DNA of 64,000 nucleotides from Laccaria trichodermophora (Eukaryota > Basidiomycota > Agaricomycetes > Agaricales > Hydnangiaceae): contig JACTVC010000015.1 of NCBI GenBank assembly GCA_018417955.1, forward strand, positions 149,862-213,861, in the 5' to 3' direction. The notes below the pieces were generated by a model that was not told the origin of the DNA, ran no database searches, and saw only the letters and a program-made list of their open reading frames with translations. Below are positions 1 through 12,368 of this stretch, in pieces; position 1 is the first letter of the stretch; each line of letters begins with the position of its first letter. The position numbers and the translations under genes are program-made.

Positions 1-1368
1 TGCCTTGGCGCAGATCGGGAGTGACGGAATGGCGATAGAAGGTTGAGTGGTGGGATGGAAATTACGCTGCGTGGTGAGCAAGTAATAAATAGGTATGTGG
101 AAGATAGTATCGGTCAAGATTCGTACTCACCTACCGCAATCGAAGCCCAATCTTTGAATATAGTCGAAAATAACGATGCCCTCCCTCCCAGCGTGACGAT
201 CCTAGACACTACCTACGCGAACGTCCATTCCGTCCATTCCATGCTACCTCCCTGTCCACCACCCGCCCATCGGAGCCAAAACGATTGAAGAATTGTTTTC
301 GCATAATTTTGGAGTTGCGCAGACCCAGCCGAACGTTGAGGGGGCTCAAAACATTGCAAACAGAGAGATACGTGGACTACGATGCCAGATCCAGAAATCC
401 GCGAGGGGTACACACAATGCATGTTGAATTTACAACGCCCGTGGTTCGGTGGATAAAATTGTGACGCTAGCGTCGTAGTGAATGAACTTGGTAGTGCAGA
501 AATGAGGGGACCGCTGCAACAGCTACGTATGTAAGTAACCTTCAACGACTTCAGCTTTTGACACCATTTCAACCCAATGCTCTTTGCGATTTTACATTGA
601 GCTGGAATGGTGCACCCCGGCGCAGCGTTCGCGCACGCGCCGTGGTGATCTCCTTTCCAGTCTGATTGGGAGCATAGCCACACAATGTCTGGGATTCCTT
701 GGTAAGTATCTACTTTATCCCAACTCCAACATCAGGAACATGATACTGGTCACATTATCGATGTTAGCTCTTCTCCACCTGATACCGCTCTCCTTAGGGT
801 ATTTCTTCAACACTTCTTGGATCCGTCCTTTCCTCTGGATACCAGCGGAATCCACTTCCATGTTGGGCATTCCCTTTCTCCTGAAACCGACCTCAAGCAT
901 TTTCTACGGTATGCAACTGTACTTTGACTCAGCCCCGAGTACAATCACTCAATGTTTTCTACAGAATTGCCATACGCCAGCAGAATAGGATTCATTATCC
1001 TTTATTTCCTCATCACAGACATATATTTCAAGTACCTCGTATTTTTAGGGGGTGGGTGTCGACGCGAAGAGGGCCCAATGGCAAAAACACTGGCAACGTT
1101 TATCTACATGTATGGACAGAAGTTTGGTGTCTATTTCAAGGACCTTGCGCGTCTCGTGCTGCGCCTTGCACATATTTTGCTTGACTGTGCTGGGGCTCTC
1201 GGACACAGTGTCCTGTGTTTTGGAATGGAGCTTGAAGATGATAGAGATTTAGAATCACAGACACATGTCGGTACCCCCACCATTGTATGATGTGAGTTGT
1301 CGAAATTTTGTGTTCATTACGTCCGTTGTGCTAATGGAGTATTTTTCGACGAAGGACGCATCACCACC
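1..1368 (+). repeat. Block alpha, copy 1 of 3
   Basis: This stretch matches 14488-15855 and 42443-43807 in the same orientation. It is the most diverged of the three, with scattered substitutions and small indels. Base 1 of the window equals base 14488, so the repeat probably continues upstream of the window. The block carries the membrane-protein-like frame described separately; its first 580 bases hold no gene I recognise. Confidence 0.9.
584..1290 (+). pseudogene. Broken copy of a membrane-protein-like frame
   Basis: The intact versions of this frame (15064-15777 and 43019-43732) run uninterrupted for 237 codons. Here the first part reads to about 985, then the coding signal shifts to another frame (about 952-1290), because an indel near 935-945 separates the two halves. 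Two strongly hydrophobic stretches (around 715-815 and 970-1050) would be membrane segments. No family is recognised. It may be a relic, or the frame may not be a true gene in any copy. Confidence 0.4.
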
Positions 1369-2800
1369 ACCCGCAATAAATTTCGGGTGACCGCAAAGGC
1401 TAGGGAGAACCTCCAAGATAATTAATTTTTTTGTCTTGCTCTTTGTTCTTTTGGAGACGGTAACGAAGTTAAAGTGAAACAATATATCCGGCATTTCAAT
1501 GTTGATTGAGCGCGTTTCTCCAGTACAACTTAGATCGGATATGTACTCTGAAACGACATAAGTACCATTCGTCTACGGACGTAAACAGATCACAAGAATA
1601 AGTTCGTTACTGAGAAAGTCCTTAACCCCTAATTTCATCCGAAATTTGGGGTGGTGCTGATAGGTCCTTGATGAGAAACAGTTAATAACAGTGTATTATA
1701 GAGCGGTCATAAATGGAAGATATCGACACTCACATTGCGTGATAGTGAATGGCATGTGTCTTGGATTCCTAGTCGTCGAGCTCATTTTCTAATCCACACA
1801 GGGAGGTTTAAGGCGAAATATGCGTAGATGGCGGAAGCGCGCATCACGGATCGAACCTCGGGTGGTGACCCACCAAATCCCAACGAAACGAAGGAAAAGC
1901 AAAGCCACAAACGCAAGTCAACGGAATGGATTTAGGTGCAACCGGTGAATCCAATCCACCCCTACGAAAGCGAATGTGAAATCGAAAAGCAATCATCCAC
2001 CAGATGAAGATGAAGAGCTCAAAACAGGGTGTGGATCAAAAATCAACTTGGTATCCGCACATTATGCAACCAACAAGCGAAGACGCGAGAACAGCCAGCC
2101 AGTCTTCCCGTTCAAGGTCCGTAAGGCCTCTGAGTCTCCGCATATCATACCAGGGTTACGTGATCGATCACGTACAAAATCCAGGGAGAAAAGAAAGCTT
2201 GAATACAATCAAGGTGGAGGAAGAACCAAAATGCCAATGATGTAGGGTCATAGAAGAAGACAATGAAGCCCAGGAGTCACGTCAAACTGATGTATGAACG
2301 AATCTTGAGCGATGGATGGCTTTCGGCAGATGACTAGAGTCAGATTGTAACCCGATGCGAGGTTCGAGTGCGTAACCAGACACGAGGTTCGACAACTTGA
2401 ACGTAGAACAAGGCCTGAGATGGACCGAGTGCACCCAACGCAGGTTCGTCTACGTAGCCCGACGCTATGTTGCTCAACGCAAGACCCGACCCACCCCAAC
2501 GCCGAGGCGGGTAAGAATCATCAGCACTTCCGCAAAATGACGAACGACATGAAAGGGAGGGGAAGGTGAGAAAATGAATCAATCGGCGACCGAAAGGAAA
2601 TCGCGTCGCTAGTGAACAACTCGGAATCAAGGAAGGAGGGTATGAAAAACAAGGAAAAAGCCAAGTGTGGGTGAACGATAATGGGAGTGGAATAAACCTA
2701 GTCTCATCTGCCATGAGAACGGACACAGACACTATATGGGTGGAATTTGAACGAGTACCTCGACCATCACGCGAAACAGAGAATAAAAGGATAAAACAAG
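1369..2800. other. Duplicated spacer without recognised gene
   Basis: The segment is repeated almost base for base at 15856-17285, and its part from about 1800 onward recurs in diverged form at about 26,755-27,430. I see no conserved coding pattern on either strand. It includes a short run of related 'GAGGTTCG' words around 2360-2450. It lies downstream (3') of the GH47 relic, which is read on the minus strand. Confidence 0.5.
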
Positions 2801-2809
2801 CCCACTCAC

Positions 2810-3742
2810 GTATCAGTGTTGACCGCAAACAAAGGCAATCCCAAGAATCTATTAAACATAGGCAAGAGCAGCCTCCCAAGTCAGCTTTTGAGCATAGGAT
2901 GGGGGAGCAGTGTGTGTGTGCTGATACGAAGCCGCTGAGGTAGCGGATGACTGTTTCGAAGAAGTGGGCATAGGAGGTTGGCTGGGGACGGGGGTGGGTG
3001 AGTTGAGGTCAGGGAGGCGTAAGAAGTGAGAGGAAGAAATGAGAGAAGATGTAGAGGGAAGGAGGGAGGAAGACGGGAAAGTGAAGAAGTGAAAAGGAAG
3101 GAGGGACAAAGTGAGAAAGTGGTTAAGACATACGGCATAGAAATGGTCAGATTTCCCATAAACCCAATGGCGTCTTCGAAATCGTCGTGTAACCCCATTA
3201 TGTACATCGTATCGAGGGAGTCGAGAAGCGTTGCCCCCCGTCCATGAATCTATTTGTTTTGGGTGAGTGGTTGGCAGGCGAAAGGGAAGGGGAAGAAAAC
3301 GTACTTGTCCGAAAACCTCCCCGAAACCGCCAACAGCCCATCATGTGGGAACGCATGCGTTTTATACCCCTTCATAGCATGCACGAACCCCGCCTTTACT
3401 TCATCCCTTCTCTTTTCCCAGTCAACGGGTCCGGGTTGGGGTTGGGGTTGGTGTTGCATATGCCGTAGTTGTCGACGTGGTCACTCCTCCCATCGCAGTA
3501 CCTTGTCAAAGCGGGCTCTTCGTCCTCGTATGTGGGAGCTCCCCATGTCCGTATTCCTGCTGTTCATTCCCAAGTCCACCATCATGTTCAAAAAGCGGTG
3601 GCGGCGAAGGTAACCAAGGACGCCTAGTGACCATCGTGAACGTTGACAAGAATATAACGGCCATCGCGAGCCAGCGTACGAGGGGCCGTCGCCCGTAGCA
3701 GGAGGAGTCAAGGGCCGGTGGGGTGTGGTGAGACGGTAACAT
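2810..3742 (-). pseudogene. GH47 alpha-1,2-mannosidase relic, copy a
   Basis: Read on the minus strand, the frame from 3742 gives a short N-terminus with a single signal-anchor-like hydrophobic segment (RPLVRWLAMAVIFLSTFTMV), then after a break KRRDEVKAGFVHAMKGYKTH, an intron of about 50 nt, and LDSLDTMYIMGLHDDFEDAI, which is a hallmark of GH47 class I mannosidases (ER/Golgi N-glycan trimming). After a pyrimidine-rich intron a third exon with VSAHT and GLPLFAVNTDT follows. The copy is dead: a TGA sits at 3506-3508 where copy d reads GGA, and a 4-nt deletion breaks exon 3. The C-terminal half of the catalytic domain, including most catalytic acids, is absent. Confidence 0.8.
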
Positions 3743-3749
3743 CTATGAG

Positions 3750-5740
3750 GTGGTTCAAGTTGCCATTGGCCAAGATGAGACCCTCATGGATATGAGCGAT
3801 GCCAAGGACCAGAGGGTTACGTAATAATAGGATGCAGACGACAAGCACACAATCTGTTCAATACCAACTCGACGGAAACAGCTCAATGCACCTTTGACAA
3901 AAGAGCTCTGCAACCCGACGTGTAAGCGGCCTTCCTCGCCTTTTAAGTCGTCACGGCGCGCGACGCATGGATACAGGCAGACCAGAACCGCTACGGCGGC
4001 GCCAACAAGTGCTTGTTGTGGAAGGCCTTTGCTAGTCGTGGACTTGGCGTCAATGCGAAGAGCTACACTGATGACTCGAGCGTTCCTTCTGGGTGTTAGG
4101 TAGGCGGCGAGTTGGGGGAACTAGGAAACGAATATTGGGGAAGAATGAAACTGTTTTTGTGTGATTGTTTGTTGTATACCAAAATCGTCAAGACTTCACC
4201 CCTGCTTCACCCTGCTTGGATTCAATGCCGCGTGCGTGACGGTGTAGATCATGCTTAGGTGGGCGACGCCTCAGACCTGGCAATCTTTGTCTAACATACG
4301 ACAATGACTTATTTACCGATAGCTCATATCTCTCCAGCCATTATCCTGACAATTATTTGTCCTTGTGCCCACGTCGGCTGGAGGAATTCCTTGGATGCAC
4401 AGAGAATGACTTGGAAACGAATAACATCTCTTTCAATAACGTACATATATCATTAGCTCCTTGATGTGGTCCTTCCTTTCACCGGGAATCAAGAGGGATA
4501 TTTTCAGGGTGAGACCACTCCTACGCTTTCTCCAGAATCTCCACATGAGTAACTTGATTTGGGCATACCTTTGAGACAGCGCGGTTTCCTTGAGTAAATT
4601 CTGTTCAACTGTTATCTCAAAATATGAAGGGTCGGTCATACGTCGATTAGACTCAAACTGGGAGGCAGACTTCCGATTGGTTGGCGAGTAGGTAGCACCC
4701 TATTTTGGAGATTCGGTTCAGCACTAGATACTCACAATTCGTCTCTCAGAGTTTGGGTGACTCGCCATTGCGGGAATTTGCTGCGGATCGACAGGAAGGG
4801 ATCGGGATCAAGGTACGAACCTGTGCACACTCATTCAATTAAATTTGCCTAATGCGGGACCGGGCCTCACCCCCAAGCATCTACACCGTTATATGATATA
4901 TCATTTCAAAATGAGTGTAAAGTAAATAAAATTGTATACCATCCCCAGTTAGATTTTTGTGGCATTATGGCAGGTCGAAAATTCAATATCACGACTTATA
5001 CTAAGTTTAATGGTCCGATGAAGGGAAACGCCGAGTCATCGGTTCACTACACAAGCTCGTGGTCTGGTACCTTCTGGTACTGATGGGAATGTATGAATAC
5101 AGGCATTCGTTTCAAACCCTTGGACTTAGGCTAAATAAAACTGTTTGCCAAACGGCGCGTCATCGAGAATCTTGAAGAATGTAGCACAAGAGTGAACACA
5201 CCTTGACAAAAGCGTCAGGAAGACAAAAAAAACTGGAAAAAAAATCCATGGATGACGACGTCTAAGTCTCCTTCATCGAGTATTTTGTTATTTGCCGCTA
5301 TTGTGATAATATATGTAATCTAGACCAGTTCGTCGATGGCCTGAGTCTCGGCACCTGACACCGCATGTGTCGTGCACCCTTACATACCCCCTGAAGACAA
5401 TCTTGAATCCAAATTATATCTTAATAGGAGTTATGTAACTTACCTCAATTTCAAAAAGGGTCTTCGTCTGTTAGTGGCCTTCCAGGGTTCTCCAGAATAT
5501 ATACAGCCAAATAAAGATGATTTCTGATAGCCCGGCGGCACTAGTCAATTCAAGCAATGTGTTTGTTCAGAGAGCCTCTCTCTCGTGGTTCAGCGAGACC
5601 ACTGTCGCAACTCGTTTGGCTTACCGCCTCTGGACATTAACTTGTCCTAAATGCACTATTAGAACAGAGGGTGTCGATGGAAGCGAACTTCAAAATCTTC
5701 GCCCTCATTCACACCACTCGCACAACTGTCACAATCATTA
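3750..5740. other. Duplicated spacer, no gene recognised
   Basis: The stretch is nearly identical to 28414-31140 apart from the 733-bp transposon in that copy. I found no conserved protein or RNA in it. It includes the empty target site AAT (5423-5425) of the transposon at 30089-30821. A diverged relative at about 18.7-18.9 kb lacks the region 3905-6790 altogether, so this block is either an old insertion or was lost there. Confidence 0.55.
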
Positions 5741-5743
5741 TCA

Positions 5744-6261
5744 ATGCGCTGCTCTATTTTTACCGCACTCGTTCTCGCAATTGGTAGGTTTATTCTGTCA
5801 AGTAATTTTTTTTTTAAAAGTGTGTAATGTTCTTTTTTCTAGCGCTTACTCTGACGTCCGCGTCACCCATACCCATTGACACGAATGAAGTAAGCGCTCG
5901 GGAAGCTGAGGTGCGTTTCTTCAGCTGTTCACTGACTGGATGTCTTTCTAATTTTCTCTGAAGGCGCAGTTACCACCTGGGTGTTCCCCCTTTGTTTGCA
6001 CATGAGGACTCGAAAGAGCCTCTGCCGCCAAAATCAACCAAGGCCGCTTACATAATTATTCCCCCCATCAAGTTATCTGTATCCATATCCAACACAATCG
6101 GTGTTGTAGCTGTGAATTTCGCTTTCTTACTTTGCTTATTTTTATGGAGAACCTTCAACGTGCTCTTTGTCACCTTCCTTCATCATTTTACATTGATTAG
6201 ATATAGAACATGTTTTTTTTTCGCCTTCCCCAAGATCTTTGACGGGAACTGGCTGTCGTAA
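5744..6261 (+). CDS. Putative small secreted or membrane protein (copy A)
   Basis: ATG at 5744 starts a typical signal peptide (MRCSIFTALVLAIALTLTSA), split by a GT-AG intron (about 5784-5840) whose removal joins the hydrophobic core in frame. A second intron probably ends near 5964. The downstream frame at about 5992-6261 reads PPKSTKAAYIIIPPIK and then a strong membrane segment (VVAVNFAFLLCLFLW). The exact junction of the last exon is unresolved: one phase gives a 42-residue secreted peptide, the other a longer protein with a C-terminal membrane anchor. No family is recognised. A near-identical copy lies at 31144-31660. Confidence 0.35.
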
Positions 6262-6865
6262 ATAGTGTGCTGGTATATACATGGGATCAATTGGAATAAA
6301 TCATATTTTCGGGAGTTTTCTTTGTGATTGGAACGGGTTGTTCTCAGATTACCACATTCTGCCACAAAGCGGTGTTTGCAAAGTTACCATTGTCTTGGAT
6401 ATCCGTAGCTACAGAAGCGCTGCAGCGTTGGGATTTGTAAAGAGCCCATCTCCCGACACTTGTAGAAGTAAAGATGAATAAATGATCTTTGAGCTATATC
6501 AATCCTGACTGATGCTCAAAAAATTCTATCTTGAAGAAATTACGGCCATAAATCTATTGGCTTGGCCAAGAAAAATTTTACACCTCTGCGAAGAGGAACG
6601 CTTGTTTGGAGATGCTCGTTTCATGCCTCCGAGAAATCTCGAAGAAATCTGCTCTAAATAAAATTACTTGAGAAATGCTGGACCATCTTAATCTTCCAGT
6701 AAAATTAGTGCGTATTCTTTACTTACAGGAGCATTGCTGACGGAACGTATTATAACGTGGTGTGCTTGCTTCGAGTGCACTAACTTAGGACCTCGATGGA
6801 GACGCTCCGAAGTCGAATCGTGTTAGAGTGGGTCCAGCTTTGAGCTAATAAGAAGGCGCGGAATG

Positions 6866-9578
6866 CACCTCAGGCCTGACGCTTCTGAGTGACAGAGGGC
6901 CTCAGAGGCCAACTCTTTTGATGATAGTAATTGGCCTCTGGGGTTATTTCCGCTCTATCACTGCGCTTCCAAATCCAAATTTGGTGGCTTCTTTTACTAA
7001 TGTCTAAATATAGCCCGAGCGTCAAGGTGTCAGGCCGCTAGGCTGCTGGTGACTGAAGCGCTAGTGCTCTAGCCCTTGCCGCCACCGCCAAAAGCCAGGA
7101 TTCCGCGCCCGTTCCTCATGCTCGGTTTGTGCACCCCCTGTCAAGTATTTTTATGACCTCTACTATCTCATAAACCAACTATGTAGGATCTGCCAGTGGA
7201 ACAGGTAGAAGAAACTTTTTGCATTCAAAACCTCCTCAAAAATCATTGCAGCTGCCTGGGCTGGCATGACCACATTTCTCATTCCTGCCCCCCACCCCCT
7301 GGCTCAATTCTGATCACATACCCAATTTGTGGTTATAGTCAATCCGTCCTCCGCCATTGTCAGCAATGAATTTTATAACCCAGTGTTCAGGAAAATTCCA
7401 TATAATTGTTATTTTCCAGTGCTTGTTGTGCCTCATTGGCAGCCTCTCACCGGAAAATGAGGAGCTCCAGTTAGAAGTATTTCTACATAAGTGTAGTCGA
7501 AATAATTTTCAACATTGAGAGGGTGCTCGATGAATGATTCTGAATTCACCTCATCATGTGTCCACTTGCTAGGCTGGGCTCCAGAGTAATGCTACTTAAC
7601 ATCTAATAACATTTAGCAACCATGGTATTAGTATTATATGCAGAAAGAACCAATAGCAATTGAGTTGGTTCAAGTGGATGCTGAAACAGAGACAGGACGG
7701 AAATTATGGGATTGGTTGCACAACGACTCCTCCTGCTCACGATTTCCAATTTCCCCTTCAATCCATACTTCTCCAAATGCCTTTGGACATTTCAAATGAA
7801 AGGCCGTAGTGTGCTACAAAAGTTTCAAGATTTGTTTTTACAAAATTCACAGTGGGGAAAGAATTTCGTCGTCGTCATAAAACTTCTCTTATTTCTGCAT
7901 TTCTGCATTTCAACCAAATGAGAAAATTATGGATATGGGCTGTGATGTAGATCAAAGTATGAAGAATAACTCTACCAAATTGATTTTGGGATGGCATGAG
8001 GGAAAAAGTGCAAGCGAGTCAAATCATGAGTTTTTCCGGAGTAAAGGTCAGACAAGACCAGAGCCATCAAAGGCTGCCAAAGATTATCGTCTTAAGGATA
8101 GTAAAGACACTTTCATCCTACAGCGGCTAGACTTCCGAAAAAATTAAAGTGAACACAACTCTAGGGGTCGATTGTATACTTCTACAAGGCTAAGTAATAT
8201 TGCTGGATGGCTCCCAAGTCCCGGCCCCCGGGCTAGAATGAATTGCTTTGATGTTTGTTTTTCTTCGCATGAAGTCTCCGCTTCGTCATCTCTTCGAATT
8301 TTCATTTCATTCTAAATTGGACGAAACAGGAATACAATGAATATCATTTAGAAATATTGGTGATGTCTACCTCAATTCTATGTATTCTCAAGGTCAGGGA
8401 GAGGGCTAAGAACGGGGGTGGAAGTTATAGAAGGAGATATTGGTACTAGGAGTTTTCAGTCATGAACTTCCACCCTTCCCGTGATATCCTTCCATCTGGC
8501 GTGCAACGTAGACCCGTAAAACATGAGCAATTGAAAGGAATAATGGGGTATGGTTCACATAGAGGGTAGAGACGAAGGTAGGAATCGTGCCAATGATTCT
8601 GAAACTGCAGAAATGAGTGTACACATGAGTCAGATCACGGCAAACAGTACTAAGACTAGAGGTACTCAAAAAACCCTCTCACAAACTGCCTCAGCACGCG
8701 GTATTCCGATGTGATTCAGCTGCTCACATGGAGGCGATCGCAATGGGCAGATATATGGATGAGTGATGCATCAAGCAGTTGTCCCAATCGTAATTCGGCT
8801 TGTAGAAGAGTCGTTGACCTGTAATAGTAAAACAACCCATAAGTACTGTGTAATGGGAGACTCAGAATAGAAAAATAGAGGGGAGGTTGAAGAAAATAGA
8901 TCAGTCGATCTAGGCGATCCTCAGTACGACGGTGTGGGTTGCCTCCTGAAGTTTTGTGAGATTAATGGCGGTACTTACCTGCCCGATTATTTAAGAGTGA
9001 TTTGACTAAGCCCACTTTGTCAGCTCTTTCCAAGTGTTCATGGATGTAGGCCCTTGTCGAGTGCGTAGTGCCAGCAGACGCTCACAGGATGCAAATGGGA
9101 GGCACTATGTTGACGGACGCCTGATACGTGTCTCCTAGAGACTGGTGATCCTGATAAACGCATCGAATCAGTACCTACCTTACTACCCCGACCACGTTCA
9201 CTTTCACCGCCCCTTCGACAACATTCAACACACATAGCTGTCCGGGTCCGCAGTGGGCAGTGTTGTCGTTGGGCCCATCGGGCGATTAGACCCTGACATG
9301 GATCTTGCCTCCGTCAAACTCTCTGTGAATAGAACCGTCGAGTCTGGTATGGTGGAGGACAACTGAAATGGAGCGTCGAAAGTCATCGCGGCGACGACGC
9401 AGTCAGTGAGAGGAACGGCCACTCGACAGATCTGTCAACGATCTTGATTTGATGAGACTATTAATAGCCATCAGCACCATCAGCACTCAGGAAGACCCCC
9501 CTTGCAGGCCAATTACCCTCAGACAAAGAATTGGCCTCTGAGGGCTCAGAAGCACGTAGAGGCGCTAGGCCTGAGGTG
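6866..9578 (+). mobile_element. hAT-like element, 2713 bp, 8-bp TSD
   Basis: The ends are inverted repeats beginning CACCTCAGGCCT, followed by a second matching block (CCTCAGAGGCCAA, then TCTTT). The element is flanked by the 8-bp direct repeat GCGGAATG (6858-6865 and 9579-9586). The duplicated locus has a single uninterrupted GCGGAATG (37535-37542), which proves the insertion. An 8-bp duplication is the hallmark of hAT (also Zisupton-type) elements. No long reading frame or recognisable transposase is present; the longest frames are about 70 codons, so I call it non-autonomous. Strand is arbitrary. Confidence 0.9.
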
Positions 9579-9589
9579 GCGGAATGGTC

Positions 9590-9840
9590 AATCTAAAAAT
9601 AGCAGTATGAAAATCAAACACTCCAACGGAAGCTTCATCTTCGACGTCATTGTAAAACGCGATGTACTTAGGCAATGAGAGGGACCTGTTGAGCCTAAGT
9701 AAGTTATGGCTGCATCATCAAAGTGCCCCGGTGAAGGGCTTTGCGAGTAGGGAAAACGACGACAAGCCAACCGAGGATGTTTTCACTGAGAGTTGTGGGG
9801 TGTCTTTGTAGACTTTGAAGAACGCGATTAGGTTTTCTCA
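9590..9840 (-). pseudogene. Fragment of 2OG-Fe(II) oxygenase exon
   Basis: The plus-strand text around 9740-9840 (GAGTAGGGAAAACGACGAC and neighbouring words) aligns with the start of exon 3 of the intact oxygenase at 57662-59110, and the part at 9640-9665 aligns with the codons for the DVEHEV iron-ligand region of the same exon. The reading frame is destroyed by stops and indels. The copy at 37549-37795 is its duplicate, and part of it recurs at 18.88-18.99 kb. Confidence 0.6.
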
Positions 9841-9844
9841 ATTT

Positions 9845-10410
9845 TTTTTTTCAAAACGTGCAATTATTGACCACGATCATTGTAAAACTCAATTCATACA
9901 TTTTTGGCTGATGTATCGTCCACACCAAAAGCCGTTGGCTGAAGGCTAACCAACTTATGCAAGTGTCATTGAAATATTGAGATAGGGCTTGCGGCGGGAT
10001 GATGATCACTCAGCGCTTCCGTCATTTGTGCCGAAAAAAAGACATACAGCTTTTCATTTACTTGTTCCAGCACAAAAGAGGTTGGTTTTTTGAGGTCGCG
10101 GCTAGGTCGAGAATTGACTTGACGATCAACAGACGTCAGCGGGTTTATCGAACCCCACAGGGAAAATTATCCCAATCAAATCCCAATTTCCCGCATCCCG
10201 AACCCTGAAGCGCGCACGAGGTTTCCATGAGAAGTTCGGAATTTATTCGAGAAGTTATTTCAATGAAACCCTCGACGTTGCCCGCAAATGCAAAATTTAT
10301 ATGGAAAACATCTGATTTCATGTCAAGCTAAATGTAGACCATTTTTAATCCGTCTTTTGACAAAAAATCAAACGACGTTCTTCAAAAGTAGACGTAGATC
10401 AAAAAAATAT
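9845..10410. other. Spacer, no gene recognised
   Basis: AT-rich DNA downstream of the oxygenase pseudogene, duplicated at 37,800-38,365 with a few substitutions and small indels. No coding or RNA signal is seen. Confidence 0.5.
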
Positions 10411-10415
10411 TCAAA

Positions 10416-11813
10416 TCACTTTCTTTTGCCTGCCTTCTTCTCATCGAAATCCGGCCCCGCTCTCTTCACGACGAGACAAAGATTTCCATAACTGCAGCCG
10501 AGCGATGCCTCATTTCCATAAGCGATATAAAAATTTTTGACGCAGGAGAACGATGTAAGAGGTGTGATCCACAAAACCTTCTTAGCCTTGATGCGGCTCC
10601 TACGATTGCCGTCGTCGCTGGATGCCAGTGGACCTTGTTCATCTGCATCACAGATCACTACCCCGCCTACACTCGATAACGCGTCCACAATCCGGAAACC
10701 GATCCATCTTGTCCAACATGACATGAGTGATTGTGGTCGTACGCCGATACTTTGTGCGCCCGTCCTCCTTAACCGTCTCGTATCCTTTTTCTGAAGCTTC
10801 ATATATGACCGTCAGCTTGGGGTCGAGATTGAGCTGTTCCAAAACACGTTTGATCATGGCGTCGCTGCCTTTGAGGGAGTTTATGACGTCCTTTAGTTTA
10901 GTTTCCGCTGCAAAAACCGAGATAACCGCCACGTGGGAGTACATCGGGATTCTGTAGCAAGGAGGATAAAGACTCGCGGAGAGCCGCTTCGTCTTCTTTG
11001 GTCCAAGCATTGGAGGTGCCAGATGTGCTGTCCTCGAAATAAAGGTTGTATGTCAAGGTGACACGATAGCCAGAGGTGACCATGGAGACTTCGCGCTCGA
11101 CGTCGCTATAAAACGCAACATAGGCAATCGACGGAGCTTCTTGGGCGGAATTTATGGCTGCGGAATCAAAGGTCCATTCCTCACCCTTATGGCGAAGATG
11201 AAGGGCTCCTCCTTCGTGGCGAGTGGGGAAAACGACTACGAGGGAGGCGAACATGTTCTCACTGCGCGGAGTGTCCTTGTGCGCTTTGAAGAACGATCCG
11301 GGACCTGCAGATCCGGTTGTCAGTTCTTTATCTCCTGTATCCTCTCTAACCATGCTCACCGTAGACATTCAGTTTATAAATCTCCGACCGAACTTTTCTC
11401 TCTGTATTTTGCGCGAGCTTAGCGCAAACGTGGTCCATGATCCCTGCGTCGACGACATTTAGACACGTCAAGAAGTTTGAGCTATCCATCTTCCATGCTT
11501 TTTGGTACGTTTCATCCAGAACGTCTTTGTTGTCCAGGCCGAAAGCGGCTCGCTCGCAGGCTCCTACCAGAGTTTGAAGCTTGAGATCATCCTCGTTGGC
11601 GAGGTTTATATATTGCGCGCTGTCAAAAAGAAAGAGTGTGCGTTCATCGGATAAGCCAAATGAATTGGAAATATTGTCTTGCCCCTCGCCGCCGTCAGTG
11701 AGGAAAAAAAGCTGTCAAACGTTGTCGGTCAAAGGGTACGTGCCATTGCAAAAGGGTTGCTTCTTTTTGATAGCGTCACGAACGGCAGAAAGATCAGCGA
11801 GGACGGTGGACAT
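10416..11813 (-). pseudogene. 2OG-Fe(II) oxygenase pseudogene, copy A
   Basis: The order of exons and the motifs match the intact paralogues at 57662-59110 and 59448-60919: a start at 11813 (MSTVLADLSAVRDAI), an exon reading LVGACERAAFGLDNKDVLDE, then the oxygenase exon with KAHKDTPRSENMF, GGALHLRHKGEEW and GYRVTLTYNLYF. It is broken at several points: a TGA in exon 1 just before QLFFLTD; the distal iron-binding histidine of DVEHEV reads Arg (DVEREV); a deletion with frameshift after GGYLGF; and another before the VGGVVICDADE region. The family belongs to the P4H-like 2OG-Fe(II) dioxygenases, substrate unknown. Essentially the same sequence lies at 38371-39768, so the breaks arose before the duplication. 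Confidence 0.85.
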
Positions 11814-12365
11814 GTTGCGACGTGGCTGAAATGGCTGACGTTGGAAGGATGGGCACCAAAACGTTTTCCAAGAGTTTATAACCACACAACCACGAGGCAG
11901 GGTTCTAGGACAATTGAGTCATGGTAATATATTTCAAGGGGGCGGGATTGCTGATTTAGGACTCACTGAGTCATCCCGAACCCTTGTCTCTCACACTGCG
12001 AGGCGTGGGTAAGTTGGTCCCTTTATTTGAGTATGGCCGACAACCGCTGTGAGTCATTCAGAACCCGCACCCTTGTCGTAGGTACACCGCCGAATTCGAA
12101 TTATCTTATCATTCAGGTAATCCAGGAGGGATCCGATATATCCCTTCCAAGCAACCACCCCACCACCCTAATCAAAACTTCGCCCGTCCATTGGTACAGC
12201 TCTCATGTAAGAGAGGTCACCCTCCAGTCTCGTGTGCGCACCAAGAGCCCATTGGTTTGAGCGCGCTGGTCCCCCGTCAAGGGGTATTGCTTCAGAAAGT
12301 ACTCGTACCCGCTATCTGCAGTCGCACTACTGGCGAAATAGGCTGGGATTTCGTGAGTTGGGATG
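11814..12365. other. Spacer upstream of the oxygenase pseudogene
   Basis: No gene is recognised. The same spacer recurs without visible change at 39,769-40,320. A promoter for the minus-strand oxygenase relic would have been here, but nothing specific can be pointed to. Confidence 0.45.
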
Positions 12366-12368
12366 AAG

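Noticed and set aside
1845..1860. tRNA B-box-like word (GGATCGAACC, reverse complement GGTTCGATCC)
   Set aside because: No T-stem pairing, no A box and no cloverleaf around it; the diverged copy near 26.8 kb lacks the word.
3425..3460. GGGTTGGGGTTGG runs resembling a telomeric repeat
   Set aside because: On the minus strand they encode the Pro-Thr linker of the GH47 N-terminus, and the same run sits at the same place in copy d.
5744..5995. Mating-pheromone precursor, because one splice option gives a 42-residue peptide ending in a cysteine-containing tail
   Set aside because: The C-terminus does not have a CaaX box, and the N-terminus is an ordinary signal peptide.
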